Shown here: positions 61,001 through 64,000 of the stretch, one piece after another
Numbering within the stretch: the stretch's first letter is position 1
Layout of the letters: each line of letters opens with the position of its first letter
Assembly (NCBI GenBank): GCA_033026295.1
Contig: CM065172.1
Location: forward strand, 13,573,165 to 13,637,164
Length of the DNA: 64,000 nucleotides
From: Channa striata
Lineage: Eukaryota; Chordata; Actinopteri; Anabantiformes; Channidae
Reading direction: 5' to 3'
Notes under the pieces: generated by a model
Seen by the model: the letters and a program-made list of their open reading frames with translations, nothing else
What the model was told of the DNA's origin: nothing
Databases searched by the model: none
Program-made: the position numbers and the translations under genes

Positions 61001-64000
61001 AATTGTTATTGTTATCAAGTAACAATAAATATGTATTCAGAGGTGCTGTGGAGGTATGTTTTGTTACTAATAAGTACACAAGGGCTGTAACCTTTTTTTT
61101 TTTTTGCATTATCTTCAATTTAATTTGTTTATTTTGTCTCAGCCCAGAGCTGTCTCAAGCCCAGACTGAATAAACTGCCTAAATCTAATAATTTTTTGTT
61201 TTTATTTGACCATAAAAATTGAAGATGATTTATTGTTAGTAAAAACTGAAAGATGAACTTTTTTATAGATGATGTAAAGAACCTGAACCATTTTGGAATG
61301 GTTGTGATATTTTTATTCTTGACTGACAAACTTACATTGATTTGTATCATCATGGTCATATGGTGCTAATATTTATGTCACATGTCTGCTTAAGACGCAT
61401 CTCCTTCTTTCTGTCTGCTCACCTTCTCGAACTCTTAAATTATCACACGTGTGTTGATGTGTGTTTTAATACTTGAATAATTTGTTGACATAAAAATATT
61501 TGTCTTTTGTCTTTTTTGTGTGTGCACCCTCAAATCAAAGACGTTTTTCTCTGATGGTGATGCACATCCCCTCTCTTACCTCACTGGGTCTGCGCTCTCT
61601 CCGAGAGATCAGTGATGGCAGTGTGTACATCAGTCAGAATGCAAACCTCTGTTTCCACCACACTGTAAACTGGGCACAGCTGTTCAGAGGCCGCAGTGTC
61701 CGAGTCAACAACCTTAGCAACAACAAGCCCCTGGCAGAATGTGGTAAGGCGAGCTCACAGTCCAGCAGAGAAAAGAAAATGCATTATGAATGAAAACCGC
61801 TATTATTTATACATTACTGATGAAGTTGAATTAGTTTGAGTAAAATGGGAAAAAACAAAATTTTTTGATGTTATTCTTTCATTGTGTGCAGTTGCAGAAG
61901 GCCATGTGTGTGACCTGCTGTGTTCGGACTCAGGTTGCTGGGGCCCGGGGCCGGACCAGTGTGTCTCATGCAGAAACTACAGCCGAGGCGGCACATGTGT
62001 AAACAGCTGTAACTTCTACGCCGGGTCAGTAGAAATAAATGTATTCTTAAAATTGTCTCTGTGTTCATTGTGGTCCTTTTACTGCCTAACTGATCAGTTT
62101 TTGAACATTGTGCCCCCAGGACTCCAAGAGAATTTGCAGGCCCTGATGCTGAGTGTCTTGCTTGTCATCCAGAGTGTAAGCCTCAGCACGGAAAGGCAAG
62201 CTGTACTGGACCGGTAATCACTTTCTTCAATTGTCCAGGACCAGAACCCTCATAAGAGCTCTGTTTATGATTTGGCTTTTCCAGCACCTGTAAAATACAC
62301 CCATAAATAATATATAACATATCAAATATGTACTTTACTTATCTTACTGCCTACACACAACATTTACACCTATCATGCATAACATTATGACCACCTGTGC
62401 AATTTAAAGTGATCCAATACAATGGCTTTACCATGATTTCTACCTTTACAATGCCATTATTTCTAAGTTTTTTAAGTTACAACTATGGGAAAGGTGATAA
62501 TTCTGCTAAATGTAAATAGGATACAAATACAGCGCTAATTCTGTACATTGCCTTCCATTGTGTGTTCAATGCCAGTAAATTCACATATTATGTAACTCTA
62601 TCTTTTTCTTCTTTCTTCTTCTCTGTCTTTGGCAGGGGGCAGACGAGTGTGTGGCGTGTGCCAACCTGAGAGATGGTCCTTATTGCATGTCCTCTTGCCC
62701 CACTGGAGTTAATGATGGACAGAAAGGGCTGATCTTTAAATTCCCCAACAGACAGGGTCACTGTGAGCCATGTCATCACAACTGCACACAGGGGTGAGAC
62801 TGGACTTAAATTATATATGTGTGTCATTTCATATGCTGTACTCACGTAAAACAATAATGAGTTTATGACTTCTGAACAATTTTTGTGTCTGATTCAGATG
62901 CGCAGGCCCAGGATTGAATGACTGTTTGGGGACAGCCAGACTGGCAGTGACTAGGTGAGTGTTGCCTCCTGCTGGTGAATGTGAAAATTACACTGAATTT
63001 CAGCTCTTTAATCCACTGTGACACCCTGTGTACATGGGTTGGATGTGGGATTCGGCCACTTTAAGCAGTAGCTTTAACAAAGCTGTCTCCCTCTTTACAC
63101 ACTGGATTTCTGAATGTCACATTTTTCTGAAGCCATTACTTATCAGATATTTCTTAATAATAGGTTTAAAACTGAAAAATTAGTGTGACAATATCAAGAA
63201 AATGACACTCTTGTCTGTCCATCTCTTCTATCCTCTTTTTGCCCTTCACCCTACAGTGGTCAGATCACAGGAATAGCTTTAGGTCTCCCTGCCGGTTTGA
63301 TTTTCTGCCTGGTTTTGTTTTTCCTGGGCTTGCTGTACCACCGAGGCCTCGCTATCCGTCGCAAGCGAGCGATGAGGAGGTACCTGGAGAGTGGGGAGGT
63401 GAGACTTTAGAGACCCTTCAACCTACCATAACTTGCCTGACATGACTGATATATGCATTCATTTTTTAATGTAGAAACAATGATCTCAGAACGACTTTTG
63501 TTTTTGTTTTTTCGGCAGAGTTTTGAGCCCCTGGGTCCTGGAGAGAAAGGCACCAAGGTTCACGCTCGCATCCTGAGGCCCTCAGAGCTGAAAAAAATAA
63601 AAGCCCTTGGCTCAGGAGTGTTTGGCACAGTGCACAAGGTAGATATTTACCCGTGTGTATTTTTTCGACATTCTCCAATTATCCATTGATGTATATGTTG
63701 CTTGTGTTTAAGGGATTTTGGACTCCAGAGGGAGAGACTGTGAAAATCCCTGTGGCCATTAAGACCATCCAGGACACTTCAGGTCGTCAAACATTCACCG
63801 AGATCACTGTAGTGAGTATAGCAATAAATACTGTAAAGTATGTTGAGAAGGAGTGGTTTAGTGTTTAGAGATTTATTCCATAGTATTTACAGTGATGGTT
63901 GTAGTAAATCAGTGTGATCTTTACATAAAACACATACAACAAAAATCAATATAAGCACGTCACCTTGCAGCACATGTTGTCCATGGGCAGCCTGGACCAC
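55063..64000 (+). CDS. erbb3: Receptor tyrosine-protein kinase ErbB-3 (exons 1-20, 3' end off window)
   Basis: Coding exons: 55063-55141, 57477-57631, 57820-58006, 58782-58907, 59001-59063, 59263-59381, 59745-59886, 59981-60094, 60181-60298, 60381-60454, 60699-60789, 61541-61743, 61892-62024, 62120-62213, 62636-62793, 62898-62954, 63257-63398, 63519-63638, 63713-63811 and 63971 to the edge. All are GT-AG and in phase, giving 768 residues. The order is a signal peptide (WTFILLCVTLSW), L1 domain, furin-like Cys-rich domain (CAPQCNGRCFG, ACRRFNDSGACVP), L2 domain (VDSSNIDSFINCTKI, GRSLHKRFSL) and a second Cys-rich domain (CVAEGHVCD, GCWGPGPDQC). A transmembrane helix lies at about 641-666, followed by the basic juxtamembrane RRKRAMRRYLE. 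The glycine loop GSGVFGTVHKG is at 716-726 and the beta-3 lysine motif VAIK at 739-742. ErbB3 binds neuregulins and signals by dimerising with ErbB2; in fish it is required for neural crest and Schwann cell development. The catalytic-loop residues that define the pseudokinase are off the window. Teleosts often keep two copies; which one this is cannot be told. Confidence 0.94.
55142..57476 (+). other. erbb3 intron 1
   Basis: The long first intron, mostly AT-rich, with CA-rich sequence near 56385-56410. Large first introns with regulatory elements are typical of ErbB genes, but no specific element was identified. No coding exon was recognised. Confidence 0.6.

Overview
The window is nuclear DNA from a ray-finned (teleost) fish. 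The genes are split into many small exons with GT-AG introns. The encoded proteins are vertebrate Wnt, Ikaros-family, ErbB, Arf, LMBR1-like and DnaJ proteins. The non-coding DNA carries Tc1-like transposon fossils typical of fish. All family names come from recognising the translated exons; no database was searched.

Layout from left to right. (1) 1-1064: a decayed Tc1-like element that runs off the left edge. (2) 1334-9571, minus strand: the first eight coding exons of an LMBR1L-type multi-pass membrane protein, whose 3' part lies beyond position 1. (3) 10630-11510: a second, different Tc1-like fossil. (4) 12539-13804, plus: dnajc22, with an apparent one-base frameshift near its start. (5) 14.4-21.0 kb, plus: ikzf4 (Eos), with a 5' leader exon, seven coding exons and a long 3' UTR. 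(6) 21-36 kb: a gene-poor interval holding another Tc1 fossil and a GC-richer block at 31.5-32.1 kb that is a candidate distal wnt1 enhancer. (7) 36187-39249, minus: wnt1, complete in four exons. (8) 42336-44421, plus: wnt10b, complete in four exons and divergent from wnt1. (9) 47.8-52.3 kb, plus: arf3, with a CpG-rich non-coding first exon, four coding exons and a long 3' UTR. (10) 55063-64000, plus: erbb3, from the signal peptide into the start of the pseudokinase domain; the gene continues off the right edge.

Most of these genes are not one pathway. They look like a conserved synteny block matching human 12q13, where LMBR1L, DNAJC22, WNT1, WNT10B and ARF3 lie in one part and ERBB3 and IKZF4 in another. 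wnt1 and wnt10b are the exception. They are an ancient divergent pair of secreted ligands, and the roughly 3.1 kb between their start codons must hold both promoters.

I found no prokaryotic-type system, CRISPR array, operon or obviously novel machinery. The most checkable oddities are the dnajc22 frameshift, an intronic CRE/ETS/YY1-like cluster in ikzf4, the open 138-nt intron in wnt10b, the possible 3' wnt1 enhancer, an unexplained GC-rich block at 53.0-53.5 kb, and a perfect 22-bp palindrome inside a dead Tc1 copy.
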